Shown here: positions 1 to 8,247 of the stretch, one piece after another | Numbering within the stretch: position 1 is the stretch's first letter | How the letters are laid out: the number at the start of each line of letters is the position of its first letter | DNA from: Phytohabitans maris | GTDB lineage: Bacteria; Actinomycetota; Actinomycetes; Mycobacteriales; Micromonosporaceae | Assembly (NCBI RefSeq): GCF_031085175.1 | Contig: NZ_JAVHUY010000014.1 | Location: 150,232 to 214,231 of the forward strand | DNA: 64,000 nucleotides | Reading direction: 5' to 3' | Notes under the pieces: generated by a model | Told to the model about the DNA's origin: nothing | Seen by the model: the letters and a program-made list of their open reading frames with translations, nothing else | Database searches by the model: none | Made by a program: the position numbers and the translations under genes

Positions 1-44
1 GCAGGTCACATCCTGTAGGGCGTCCTAGGAGGCTAGGTGGTCAG

Positions 45-650
45 GTGGCGGCGCCGGAGAAGGGGCTCTGGTTGACTGTGCGGGTGGGGGAAGTCGTTCT
101 CGTGCGCCACGGGCAGACCGAGTGGAGCGCGGCGCACCGGCACACGTCGTACACGGACATCGACCTGACGCCCGACGGGGTGGAACAGGCCCGGGTCATC
201 GGGCGCCGCCTCGCCGGCCGGGCGTTCGTGGCGGTGTTCTGCAGCCCGCGCAAGCGGGCCCTGCGCACCGCGGAGCTGGCCGGCCTCACCGTGAGCGAGG
301 TGGACGCCGACCTGGTGGAGTGGGACTACGGGGAGTACGAGGGGATCACCACCGGCGAGATCCACCGCACCCGCGATCCACATTGGAACCTCTGGACCGA
401 CGGCTGCCCCGGCGGCGAGTCCCCCGACCAGGTGGGCGCGCGCCTGGACCGGGTCCTGGCCAAGGCGCGCGTGGCCGCCGAGCGGGGCGACGTGGCGCTG
501 GTCGGGCACGGGCACGCGCTGCGGGTCGCCGGCGCGCGCTGGGTGGAGCTACCCCCGAGCGGGGGCGGCAAGCTGCGGCTGGACACCGCCACGGTCTCGG
601 TCCTGGGATACGAGCACCGCCGCCCGGTCATCCACCACTGGAACTCGTGA
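45..650 (+). CDS. Histidine phosphatase family protein (phosphoglycerate mutase-like)
   Basis: A 201-aa cytosolic protein of the histidine phosphatase superfamily. The phosphohistidine motif RHG lies at residues 21-23 (VVLVRHGQTEW), followed by the family's arginine-rich stretch (CSPRKRALRTAEL), a VEWDYGEYEG acidic segment, and the second catalytic histidine in LVGHGHALR near the C-terminus. Family members remove phosphate from sugar phosphates or other small phosphoesters; the substrate cannot be told here. The GTG start is preceded by AGGAGG about 11 nt upstream; an internal GTG at codon 12 or 14 is also possible because the domain begins only at about residue 17. Its 3' end overlaps the convergent Lrp-type gene by about 23 bp. 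Confidence 0.85.
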   Translation: MAAPEKGLWLTVRVGEVVLVRHGQTEWSAAHRHTSYTDIDLTPDGVEQARVIGRRLAGRAFVAVFCSPRKRALRTAELAGLTVSEVDADLVEWDYGEYEGITTGEIHRTRDPHWNLWTDGCPGGESPDQVGARLDRVLAKARVAAERGDVALVGHGHALRVAGARWVELPPSGGGKLRLDTATVSVLGYEHRRPVIHHWNS

Positions 651-1086
651 CCCGCGGCGGCCGCCCCTCGTAGGGGGTGGAGAGGACGACGGTGGTGCGG
701 GTGGTGACGTTCGCCGCGGTGCGGATCTGCTGCAGCAGCCGCTCCAGCGCGGCCGGGCTGGCGACCCGCACCAGCAGCAGGTAGAAGTCCTCCCCCGCCA
801 CCGAGTAGCAGGAGTCGATCTCCGGCAGGTGGGCCAGCCGGTCCGGCGCGTCGTCGGGCTGCGACGGGTCGAGCGGGCGGATCGCGATGAACGCGGTCAG
901 CGGCAGCTCCAGCGCCTCGTACGACACGCGGGCGCCGTAGCCCTTGATGACGCCGCGCTGCTCCAGCCGCCGCACCCGCTGGTGCACCGCCGACACCGAC
1001 AGCCCCACCCGCTCCGCCAGGTCCGTGTACGACAGGCGGCCGTCAGCGGTCAACGCCGCGACGATGGCGCGGTCGATCTCCTCCAC
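628..1086 (-). CDS. Lrp/AsnC family transcriptional regulator
   Basis: A 152-aa regulator. An N-terminal winged helix-turn-helix (EEIDRAIVAALTADGRLSY, then DLAERVGLSVSAVHQRVRRL, residues about 2-50) is followed by a RAM/AsnC ligand-binding domain (AFIAIRPLDPSQ, EIDSCYSVAGEDFYLLLVRV). Lrp/AsnC proteins sense amino acids or related metabolites and act as dimers or octamers. I chose GTG at 1086 because the HTH begins immediately after it; the reading frame stays open upstream, but that part is only a shadow of the acyl-CoA dehydrogenase gene. It is convergent with the phosphatase and lies downstream of the acyl-CoA dehydrogenase on the same strand with about 180 bp between them. Confidence 0.88.
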   Translation of the reverse strand: MEEIDRAIVAALTADGRLSYTDLAERVGLSVSAVHQRVRRLEQRGVIKGYGARVSYEALELPLTAFIAIRPLDPSQPDDAPDRLAHLPEIDSCYSVAGEDFYLLLVRVASPAALERLLQQIRTAANVTTRTTVVLSTPYEGRPPRVTSSSGG

Positions 1087-1262
1087 GGCGAGAAAACTAC
1101 ACCGCCGCGAGGTGTCGAACGGCCCGCGGCGCGCTTCGTCGACCCGACAGTCGCCGCGCGCCGAGGCGGCGGGACAGCAGCTCCCGTTCGGCCGGATTGG
1201 TGGCCAGCGCGAGCGCCCGCCGCGGTGCCCGCTGGCGCGGACCGGGGCACATCCGTCCGGGG

Positions 1263-2447
1263 TTACAGGGACTTGGCGACGACCAGGCGCTGGATCTGGT
1301 TGGTGCCCTCGACGATCTGCAGGACCTTGGCCTCGCGCATGTACCGCTCGACCGGGTGGTCCGCCACGTAGCCGTAGCCGCCCAGGACCTGGACGGCGTC
1401 GGTGGTGACGCGCATCGCGGTGTCGGTGGCGAAGAGCTTGGCCTTGGCGGCCTCGGCCGAGTACGGGCGGCCGGCGTCCTTGAGCCGCGCGGCGGCCAGG
1501 ACCAGGGCCCGCGCGGCGGCGATGCCGGTCGCGGCGTCGGCCAGCATGAAGCGGATTCCCTGGAAGTCCAGGATGGACCTGCCGAACTGCTCGCGTTCGC
1601 GGGCGTAGGCCACGGCGTAGTCGAGCGCGCCCTGGGCCAGGCCGACCGCGCACGCCGCGATGCCGAGCCGGCCGGAGTCGAGCGCCTCCATAGCGATCTT
1701 GAAGCCACCACCCAACGGGCCGACCAGGCGGTCGGCGGGGACGGGGGCCGCGTCGAAGGCGATCTGGGCGACCGGCGACGAGCGCAGGCCCATGGTCTTC
1801 TCCGGCGCCTGCGGCGCGATGCCGGGCGTGGCCGCGTCGGCGAGCAGGCAGGAGATGCCGGCCGCGCCCGGGATGTACCTGATGGCGCCCGCTGCGCCCT
1901 CCTCGGACCGGCGGTCGCCGCCGTCCGGGACCCCGGTGCGGCAGAAGACGTTGTAGAAGTCGGCCGCCGCGGCGTGTGTGATCCAGGCCTTGGTGCCGGT
2001 GACCAGGTACGTCTCGCCGTCGAGGACCGCCTTCGTGGCCAGCGACGCGGCGTCGGAACCGCCCTGCGGCTCGCTCAGGCAGTACGCGCCGAGCAGCTCG
2101 CCGCCGAGCATGTCGGGCAGGAGCTTGCGCAGCTGCTCGCCGCCGTGCGCGTACACCGGATAGCAGGACAGCGTGTGCACGCTGACCGCCTCCGCGACGG
2201 CCAGCCACCGGCTGGCCAGCAGCTCGACCACCTGGAGGTAGACCTCGTACGGCTGGCCGGCGCCGCCGACCTCCTCCGGGTACGGCAGGCCGAGCAGGCC
2301 GGCGCGGCCGATCGTGCGGATCACCTCGCGCGGGAACTCGCCGCGCGCCTCGAAGTCGTCCACCCGCGGGGCCAGCTCGCCGTCGGCCAGCTCACGGGTG
2401 AGTTCCAGCAGCTCGTACGCCTCGGGGGTGGGTAGGAGACGATCCAT
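1263..2447 (-). CDS. Acyl-CoA dehydrogenase
   Basis: A 394-aa FAD flavoenzyme that introduces the alpha,beta double bond in acyl-CoA thioesters (beta-oxidation or branched amino-acid catabolism). The full three-part fold is visible: the N-terminal helical domain (ELTRELADGELAPRVDDFEARGEFP), the middle beta domain with the FAD/substrate signature (AYCLSEPQGGSDAASLATKA, VTGTKAWITHA), and the C-terminal helical domain with QVLGGYGYVADHPVERYMREAK and the terminal EGTNQIQR motif. The ATG at 2447 fits the family start; an upstream in-frame extension is not conserved-looking. A 12-bp palindrome lies just upstream and could be an operator. Substrate chain length cannot be judged. Confidence 0.92.
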   Translation of the reverse strand: MDRLLPTPEAYELLELTRELADGELAPRVDDFEARGEFPREVIRTIGRAGLLGLPYPEEVGGAGQPYEVYLQVVELLASRWLAVAEAVSVHTLSCYPVYAHGGEQLRKLLPDMLGGELLGAYCLSEPQGGSDAASLATKAVLDGETYLVTGTKAWITHAAAADFYNVFCRTGVPDGGDRRSEEGAAGAIRYIPGAAGISCLLADAATPGIAPQAPEKTMGLRSSPVAQIAFDAAPVPADRLVGPLGGGFKIAMEALDSGRLGIAACAVGLAQGALDYAVAYAREREQFGRSILDFQGIRFMLADAATGIAAARALVLAAARLKDAGRPYSAEAAKAKLFATDTAMRVTTDAVQVLGGYGYVADHPVERYMREAKVLQIVEGTNQIQRLVVAKSL

Positions 2448-2458
2448 GCCCACAAGCT

Positions 2459-2470
2459 TAACGGTCGTTA
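2459..2470. promoter_or_regulatory. Candidate operator palindrome upstream of the acyl-CoA dehydrogenase
   Basis: TAACGGTCGTTA has 5-bp perfect arms around GT and ends 12 bp before the acyl-CoA dehydrogenase ATG. Short TAACG/CGTTA palindromes are typical of TetR-type sites controlling lipid catabolism in actinobacteria. That role here is inference, and no cognate regulator lies next to it. Confidence 0.4.
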
Positions 2471-2473
2471 GGG

Positions 2474-2560
2474 TCACCGCTCCACAAACACGGGTCACGG
2501 CTCGACAAACGCGGGTTACAGCTCCACCACCGCGGGGCTACAGCTCCACCAACGCGGTGG
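2474..2560. repeat. Four-unit 21-23 bp tandem repeat made from a gene's 3' end
   Basis: Four imperfect units start at 2474, 2495, 2516 and 2538. Each reads approximately CACGGCTCGACAAACGCGGG on the + strand. The last unit is the 3' end of the M24 peptidase gene, including its stop codon (2538-2540). On the minus strand every unit carries a stop triplet at the same place (TAG, TAA, TGA, TGA). The array fills the gap to the acyl-CoA dehydrogenase. Confidence 0.75.
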
Positions 2561-3653
2561 AAAGCGTGTTGAGGCGCTCGACGCCGCCGGCCGTGCAGAC
2601 CACGATGTCTTCGATCCGCGCCCCGTGCCGCCCGTCGAGGTAGATGCCGGGCTCCACCGAGAACGCCATGCCCGGCTCCAGCGGCAGCCCGTTGCCGGCC
2701 ACGATGTACGGCTCCTCGTGCCCGTCCAGCCCGATCCCGTGGCCGGTGCGGTGCAGGAACGCCTCCCCGTACCCGGCCTCGGCGATCGGCGCGCGGGCCG
2801 CCGCGTCGACGGACCGCGCCGGCACGCCCGGGCGGACCGCGGCGACCGCCGCCCGCTGGGCCGCGTGCAGCACCTCGTAGTACGCGGCGAAGTCGGCCGG
2901 CGGCGAGCCCACGACGTAGGTCCTGGTCGAGTCGGAGCAGTAGCCGGAGGGCATCGTGCCGCCGATGTCGACGACCACCGGATCGCCCGGCGCGACCACC
3001 CGGTCGGAGGTGGCGTGGTGCGGGCTGGCGCCGTTCGGACCGGAGGCGACGATCACGAAGTCGACGGTCTCGTGGCCGGCCTCCCGGATCGCCCGCGCGA
3101 TGTCCGCGCCCACCTCGGCCTCGGTGCGGCCGGCCCGCAGCCACTCGCCCATCCGGGCGTGCACCGCGTCGATCGCCGCGCCGGCCTCGCGCAGCGCCGC
3201 CACCTCCGCCGGCGTCTTGCGCATCCGCAGCGGCGCGAGGACCTCGCTGGCCAGCCGCTGCGCCGCCGCCGGCAGCGCCGCGCGCAGGGCCAGGACCTGC
3301 GCGGCCCACATCCGGTCCGCCAGGCCGACGGCACGTGCCGGTCCGCCGAGCGCCCGCTTCACCAGGGGGTACGGGTCGTCGCCGTCCTGGTGGTCGACGA
3401 TGGCGACTCCCGTGCCGGGTGCCGGCGACGCCTCGGCCGCGGGGCGCTCCAGGCGCGGCACGATCAGCGTGGCCCGCCCCTGCGCCGGCAGCACGAGGCA
3501 GGTCAGCCGCTCCAGGGCGTGGGCGTGGTAGCCGGTCAGGTAGCGCAGGTCGGAGCCGGGGGTGAGCAGGAGCGCGTCGAGCCCCGCCGCGGCGACCGCC
3601 CGCTGGGCGTGGGCAAGGCGTTCCGGCGGGTACAGCGCGGGTGGGTAGAGCAC
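2538..3653 (-). CDS. M24 family metallopeptidase (Xaa-Pro aminopeptidase type)
   Basis: A 371-aa pita-bread-fold metallopeptidase. The N-terminal creatinase/prolidase domain (residues about 1-125, PPERLAHAQRAVAAAGLDAL) precedes the catalytic domain with all five metal ligands in order: VVDIGG and CSDSTRTY (two Asp), HRTGHGIGLDGHEEPY (His), SVEPGIYL (Glu) and GARIEDIVV (Glu). It probably removes N-terminal residues before proline from peptides in the cytoplasm. The ATG at 3653 is the first good start. The gene ends inside the tandem repeat at 2474-2560, so its last codons and stop have been copied three times downstream. Confidence 0.9.
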   Translation of the reverse strand: MLYPPALYPPERLAHAQRAVAAAGLDALLLTPGSDLRYLTGYHAHALERLTCLVLPAQGRATLIVPRLERPAAEASPAPGTGVAIVDHQDGDDPYPLVKRALGGPARAVGLADRMWAAQVLALRAALPAAAQRLASEVLAPLRMRKTPAEVAALREAGAAIDAVHARMGEWLRAGRTEAEVGADIARAIREAGHETVDFVIVASGPNGASPHHATSDRVVAPGDPVVVDIGGTMPSGYCSDSTRTYVVGSPPADFAAYYEVLHAAQRAAVAAVRPGVPARSVDAAARAPIAEAGYGEAFLHRTGHGIGLDGHEEPYIVAGNGLPLEPGMAFSVEPGIYLDGRHGARIEDIVVCTAGGVERLNTLSTALVEL

Positions 3654-3767
3654 GAGCCGAGCGTAATGTACGCTCCCTCCTACGCATCACGTGAGCGCGG
3701 CCGGGCGGCGTCGCTCACCACCGGTCTCGCACCGGTTCCGCCCGGTCCCCCTCGTAGGAGTCACACG

Positions 3768-6700
3768 ATGCGCAAACCCCTCGCAGCGGGCGTGGTCGCC
3801 GTCGTTACGGCCGCGCTGTTGGCGTCTCCCGCCAGCGCCGCGCAGACGATCGGCCTACCCACCTTCTCCGGCCCCGCGGTCCCGCAGCCGCCGGTCGGAT
3901 ACAACAGCGGCAACATGATGCGGGCGATCTACGACGCCGAAGCCTCCGGCACCGACTTCTGGGTCGACCGGCTGCTGTCCCGCTCGGGCAGCGACCCGTC
4001 CGACGCCGACGGCGGCATCCTGATGACCCGCGGCCGCGGGGCGTTCATGAAGGTGCACTCCCCCTCGGTCATCGGCTTCGGCGGCCGGGTCGCGTACTTC
4101 GAGAGCATCAGCGACCAGAACGCGTACTCGGTCGCGGTCACCCCCGGCACGTTCACCGAGCAGGTGTCGCAGCGCTGGCAGGCGCCCAGCCACTGGAAGA
4201 GCGTGCACACCGCAGGCTCGATCCGGGTCAACCAGACCAAGTTCATCACCGACAACAACGTGCTGGTGACGAACCTGTCGATCACCAACACCGGCTCCGC
4301 CTCGACGACGCTGCAACTGCGGGCCACCTCGCCGTACGCCACCACGGCCAGCGGCAGCGAGCTCACCGGGCAGCGCGCCTCGTTCAACAGCCTGACCACG
4401 CTCTTCCCGCGGCTGAGCGGCGACAGCGGCTTCGCCGTCTCCAGCGGCGGCCTCAACCGGTCGGTGACCGTCGGCGCCGGGCAGACCGTCGAGGCCAAGG
4501 TGCAGCTGGGCTTCGTGACCGACGAGATCCCGGAGTCGCTGAGCGAGTACAACGCCTACCGCGGCTACACCAACGCCACCGCGTTCGCCACCCACGTGCG
4601 GGCGTACAACCGTTGGTGGGCCGACAACGTGCCGTACATCGACGTGCCCGAGGCGGCCATCAAGAAGAACGTCTACTACCGCTGGTGGCTGATGCGCTTC
4701 AACAACTTCGACGGCGACATCCCCGGGCAGACGTTCCAGTTCCCCACCTCGGTCGAGGGGGCGCTGGGCTACAACAACGCGATCGTGCTGACCCAGCCGA
4801 TGCACATCGACGACCTGAAGTACCTGCGCGACCCGAAGTACGCGTACGGGAACTGGCTCAACGTCGGCACCGTCTCCCGCAACGGGCGGTACATGGACAA
4901 CCCCGGTGACCCGGCGAACTGGAACAACTCCTACACCCAGTACATCTCCGAGGCCGGCTGGCGGGCGTACCAGATCCACGGTGGACAGCCGGCGATGCTG
5001 GCCAACTTCGCCCGGTACGCCGAGCAGGACGTCAAGGGTCAGCTCTCCTTCTACGACCACGACAACGACGGCGTCATCGAGTACGACTGGGGCGCGCTGA
5101 CCGGCAACGACGCGGACGCCGTCTCGTTCCACTGGCGCTCGGGCTGGCTCGACCGGGCCGAGGGCGCGTACGTGTACAGCAACGCGCTCGCCGCCGTGCA
5201 GGCGTACACGATGCTCGGCAACACCGCCAAGGCGAACGAGATGCAGACGATCGCCAACCGGGTGCGCGACGGGATCATCAACCAGCTCTGGAACTCCTCC
5301 AGCCAGCTGCTGCAGCACCGGCACGTGGCCACCAACACGCTGGTGCCGTGGAAGGAGATCAACAACTACTACCCGTACGCGGTCGGGCTGATGCCGAACA
5401 CCGACCAGTACCGGCAGGCGCTGCGCCTGTTCGACAGCCCCGCCGAGTACCCGATCTTCCCGTTCTACACCGCGAACCAGGTGGACAAGGCGGCGGCCGC
5501 CGCGGCCGGGCAGCCGGGCAGCAACAACTTCTCCACCATCAACTCGACCGTGCAGTTCCGGCTCTACTCGTCCGCGCTGCGCAACTACCCGAACCAGTGG
5601 ATGACCGCCGACAACTACAAGCAGCTGCTCTACTGGAACGTCTGGGCGCAGTACGTCGGCGGCAACACCGCCTGGCCGGACGCGAACGAGTTCTGGGCCG
5701 ACTGGAACGGCTCGTCCCGCACCATCCAGTACCGCTCGTGGATCCACCACAACATCCTGGGCAGCAGCAACTGGACGGTCATCGAGGACGTCGCCGGGCT
5801 GCGGCCGCGCAACGACGCGCAGGTCGAGCTCTGGCCGATCAACATCGGCTGGTCGTACTTCGCGGTCAACAACCTGCGGTACCGCGACAGCGACCTCTCC
5901 ATCGTCTGGGACGACCCGGCCGACGGCGTCACCCGGTACGCGGGCGTGCCGCAGGGCTACTCGGTCTTCGTCAACGGGCAGCGGGCGTTCACCGTGGACC
6001 GGCTGACCCGGGTGGTCTACAACCCGGCGACCGGCGCGGTGTCGCTGCCGGCCGGCGGCTCGGTCAGCTTCAACACCACCGCGCCGGTGAAGGCGCCGAA
6101 CGCGGTCGCGCAGGGCGGCACGCGGATCGTGGACATGTTCGCCAAGGCGGGCGTCGACCTCACCTCGACGCTGCCCAACCTGGCGCAGGGCGCGACCGCG
6201 ACCGCGTCGTTCACCGCCTCGGGCACCTCGACCGGCGCGGCGGTCGACGGCTTCACCATCAACGACCCGATCTGGGGCGCGGCCGGCTCGCCGAACAGCC
6301 AGGACTGGTACGAGATCAACTTCGGTCAGGCGCGGACGGTGGACGAGCTGCGGCTCCACTTCCGCGACAGCCGCCCGCAGAACTCCACCTACCGGGCGCC
6401 CTCCTCCTACAACGTGCAGTACCTCTCCGGCAGCACCTGGACCAACGCCGGCTCGCAGGTGAAGTCGCCGGCCGCCCCGCGGGCCAACTACAACAACGTG
6501 CGGTTCGCGCCGGTGACCACGCAGCGGATCCGGGTGCAGCTCACCCACGCGTCCGGGTCGAAGGCCGGGCTGACCGAGGTGAAGGCGTACAACCGGGGCG
6601 GCACCGTGCCCGACCCCGACCCGGACCCGGACCCGCCGACCGGCAACCTCGCCGGCTCGGCGACGCCCTCCGCCTCGTACACGTCGTCGTGGGAGAGCGT

Positions 6701-7064
6701 CAACGCGATCAACGACGGCGTCGACCCGCCCTCCTCCAACGACACGGTCAACCCGCGCTGGGGCACCTGGCCGAACGAGGGCGAGCAGTGGGCCCAGCTC
6801 ACCTGGCCCTCGGCGGTCTCGCTCAACCGGGCCGAGGTGTACTTCTTCGACGACGGCCAGGGCATCGACCTGCCCGCCTCGTGGAAGCTCCAGTACTGGA
6901 ACGGCAGCGCGTTCGTCGACATCGCCGCGAGCTACCCGGTGGCGGCGAACCAGTACAACGCCGTCTCCTTCCCCACGGTGAGCACGACCCAGCTGCGGGT
7001 GGTGCTGCAGAGCGCGGCGGACTCGGTGGGCCTGCTCGAGGTGAAGGCGTTCGCACCCGCATAG
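3768..7064 (+). CDS. Secreted MGH1-like glycoside hydrolase with two discoidin (F5/8 type C) domains
   Basis: A 1098-aa secreted enzyme. Residues 1-24 form a signal peptide (RKPLAAGVVAVVTAALLASP, then ASA). The long central part is a beta-sandwich followed by an alpha/alpha-barrel like those of GH63/MGH1-type hydrolases (NVYYRWWLMRFNNFDGDIPG, DHDNDGVIEYDWGALTGND, WADANEFWADWNG-like segments). Two discoidin/CBM32-like domains follow at about 800-945 and 958-1098, each starting NLAxGAT/SATPSAS and separated by an acidic DPDPDPDPP linker. The ATG was chosen because GTAGGAG lies 7 nt upstream and a signal peptide starts there. The substrate is probably an alpha-linked glycan or exopolysaccharide; this is inferred from the fold only. 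Confidence 0.82.
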   Translation: MRKPLAAGVVAVVTAALLASPASAAQTIGLPTFSGPAVPQPPVGYNSGNMMRAIYDAEASGTDFWVDRLLSRSGSDPSDADGGILMTRGRGAFMKVHSPSVIGFGGRVAYFESISDQNAYSVAVTPGTFTEQVSQRWQAPSHWKSVHTAGSIRVNQTKFITDNNVLVTNLSITNTGSASTTLQLRATSPYATTASGSELTGQRASFNSLTTLFPRLSGDSGFAVSSGGLNRSVTVGAGQTVEAKVQLGFVTDEIPESLSEYNAYRGYTNATAFATHVRAYNRWWADNVPYIDVPEAAIKKNVYYRWWLMRFNNFDGDIPGQTFQFPTSVEGALGYNNAIVLTQPMHIDDLKYLRDPKYAYGNWLNVGTVSRNGRYMDNPGDPANWNNSYTQYISEAGWRAYQIHGGQPAMLANFARYAEQDVKGQLSFYDHDNDGVIEYDWGALTGNDADAVSFHWRSGWLDRAEGAYVYSNALAAVQAYTMLGNTAKANEMQTIANRVRDGIINQLWNSSSQLLQHRHVATNTLVPWKEINNYYPYAVGLMPNTDQYRQALRLFDSPAEYPIFPFYTANQVDKAAAAAAGQPGSNNFSTINSTVQFRLYSSALRNYPNQWMTADNYKQLLYWNVWAQYVGGNTAWPDANEFWADWNGSSRTIQYRSWIHHNILGSSNWTVIEDVAGLRPRNDAQVELWPINIGWSYFAVNNLRYRDSDLSIVWDDPADGVTRYAGVPQGYSVFVNGQRAFTVDRLTRVVYNPATGAVSLPAGGSVSFNTTAPVKAPNAVAQGGTRIVDMFAKAGVDLTSTLPNLAQGATATASFTASGTSTGAAVDGFTINDPIWGAAGSPNSQDWYEINFGQARTVDELRLHFRDSRPQNSTYRAPSSYNVQYLSGSTWTNAGSQVKSPAAPRANYNNVRFAPVTTQRIRVQLTHASGSKAGLTEVKAYNRGGTVPDPDPDPDPPTGNLAGSATPSASYTSSWESVNAINDGVDPPSSNDTVNPRWGTWPNEGEQWAQLTWPSAVSLNRAEVYFFDDGQGIDLPASWKLQYWNGSAFVDIAASYPVAANQYNAVSFPTVSTTQLRVVLQSAADSVGLLEVKAFAPA

Positions 7065-7073
7065 GGTAGGCGC

Positions 7074-8054
7074 ATGGACTACGCACGACTCGGCTCGACC
7101 GGCCTCAAGGTCTCGCGGATCTGTCTCGGCATGATGAGCTACAGCTCGCGGCCGTGGCGGGAGTGGACGCTCGACTACGAGGGGGCCGAGCCGATCGTGC
7201 GCCGCGCGGTCGAGCTCGGTGTGACCTTCTTCGACACCGCCGACATGTACTCGGTCGGCGGCAGCGAGGAGGTGACCGGCAAGCTGCTCGACACGTTCTT
7301 CGGCCGGCGCGACGACTACGTGCTCGCCACCAAGGTGTACAACCCGATGGGCGAGGGCCCCAACGACCGGGGCCTGTCCCGCAAGCACATCATGGCGTCG
7401 ATCGACGACTCGCTGCGCCGGCTCGGCACCGACCACGTCGACCTGTACCAGATCCACCGCTGGGACTACGACACGCCGATCGAGGAGACGATGTCGGCGC
7501 TGCACGACGTCGTGAAGGCCGGCAAGGCCCGCTACCTCGGGGCGTCGAGCATGTGGGCGTGGCAGTTCGCCCGGGCCCAGGAGGTGGCCCGGGCGAACGG
7601 GTGGACCCCGTTCGTGGCGATGCAGAACCACTACAACCTGCTGTACCGGGAGGAGGAGCGGGAGATGCTCCCGCTCTGCCTCGACGAGGGCGTCGGCGTC
7701 ATCCCGTGGAGCCCGCTCGCCCGCGGCCTGCTGGCCCGCGCCCGCACCGACGCCACCGCCCGCTCCGGCAGCGACCAGTACGCCCGCGAGCTCTACCAGT
7801 CCGCCACCGGCGCCGCCGACGCCGCGGTCGTCGACGCGGTCGCCGCCGTCGCGACCGCCCGCGGGGTACCGGCGGCCCAGGTCGCGCTCGCCTGGCTGCT
7901 GCGCCAGCCGGCGGTCACCGCACCGATCGTCGGCGCCACCAAGCTCCCGCACATCGAGGACGCGGTGGCCGCCGCCGACCTGGAGCTCACCGACGAGGAG
8001 GTCGCCACGCTGGAGGCGCCCTACGTCCCGCACGCCGTCGCCGGCCACGCCTGA
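7074..8054 (+). CDS. Aldo/keto reductase
   Basis: A 326-aa NADPH-dependent oxidoreductase with the TIM-barrel aldo/keto reductase fold. The catalytic tetrad is complete: Asp54 and Tyr59 (FFDTADMYS), Lys87 (LATKVY) and His128 (YQIHRWD). The C-terminal cofactor-binding region (IVGATKLPHIEDAV) is present. It resembles the yajO/AKR11-12 subgroup with SPLARGLLAR. It starts 10 nt after the upstream hydrolase and is probably co-transcribed, which would fit reduction of released sugars or aldehydes, but the substrate is unknown. Confidence 0.9.
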   Translation: MDYARLGSTGLKVSRICLGMMSYSSRPWREWTLDYEGAEPIVRRAVELGVTFFDTADMYSVGGSEEVTGKLLDTFFGRRDDYVLATKVYNPMGEGPNDRGLSRKHIMASIDDSLRRLGTDHVDLYQIHRWDYDTPIEETMSALHDVVKAGKARYLGASSMWAWQFARAQEVARANGWTPFVAMQNHYNLLYREEEREMLPLCLDEGVGVIPWSPLARGLLARARTDATARSGSDQYARELYQSATGAADAAVVDAVAAVATARGVPAAQVALAWLLRQPAVTAPIVGATKLPHIEDAVAAADLELTDEEVATLEAPYVPHAVAGHA

Positions 8055-8085
8055 GCCAACCGCCTGAAGAAGCGTCGCGGGGCCG

Positions 8086-8167
8086 GGCCCCCGGGGGGGG
8101 GGGGGGGGGCCCGGCCGGGGGGGGGGGGGGCGGGGCGGGGCGCCGGGGGGGTGGCGTCGCCGCCCAC
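8086..8167. other. Poly-G low-complexity tract, probable sequencing/assembly artefact
   Basis: Runs of 17 G (8093-8109) and 14 G (8117-8130) sit in an almost pure G/C stretch. The tract lies between two imperfect copies of the same text, GCCAACCGCCTGAA, at about 8054 and 8173. Nothing else in the window looks like this. It ends just before a very stable hairpin. Confidence 0.6.
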
Positions 8168-8197
8168 CCCTGCGCCAACCGCCTGAACACGCGGCGC

Positions 8198-8230
8198 GGG
8201 CCGCGCCCCTCGGTTCGCGGGGCGCGGCCC
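8198..8230. terminator. Strong hairpin, bidirectional terminator
   Basis: A perfect 12-bp stem GGGCCGCGCCCC / GGGGCGCGGCCC (8198-8209 and 8219-8230) with a 9-nt loop. It sits between the convergent aldo/keto reductase and chitinase genes. As is usual in high-GC actinomycetes there is no clear U tract. Confidence 0.75.
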
Positions 8231-8247
8231 TTCCGGCGGCGCCGTGT

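Noticed and set aside
2474..2560. CRISPR array
   Set aside because: Units are contiguous, 21-23 bp, without spacers, and derive from a gene end. No cas genes are present.
3855..8048. A 1397-aa open frame on the minus strand opposite the glycoside hydrolase and aldo/keto reductase
   Set aside because: It is a codon shadow: composed of Val/Arg/Gly/Asp/Leu/His with no domain, and it lies antisense to two genes with full family motifs. Very long antisense frames are expected at this GC content.
8093..8130. Poly-G runs as a functional G-quadruplex
   Set aside because: The duplicated flanks and the adjacent hairpin make a sequencing/assembly error more likely; no G-tract of this type occurs elsewhere in the window.
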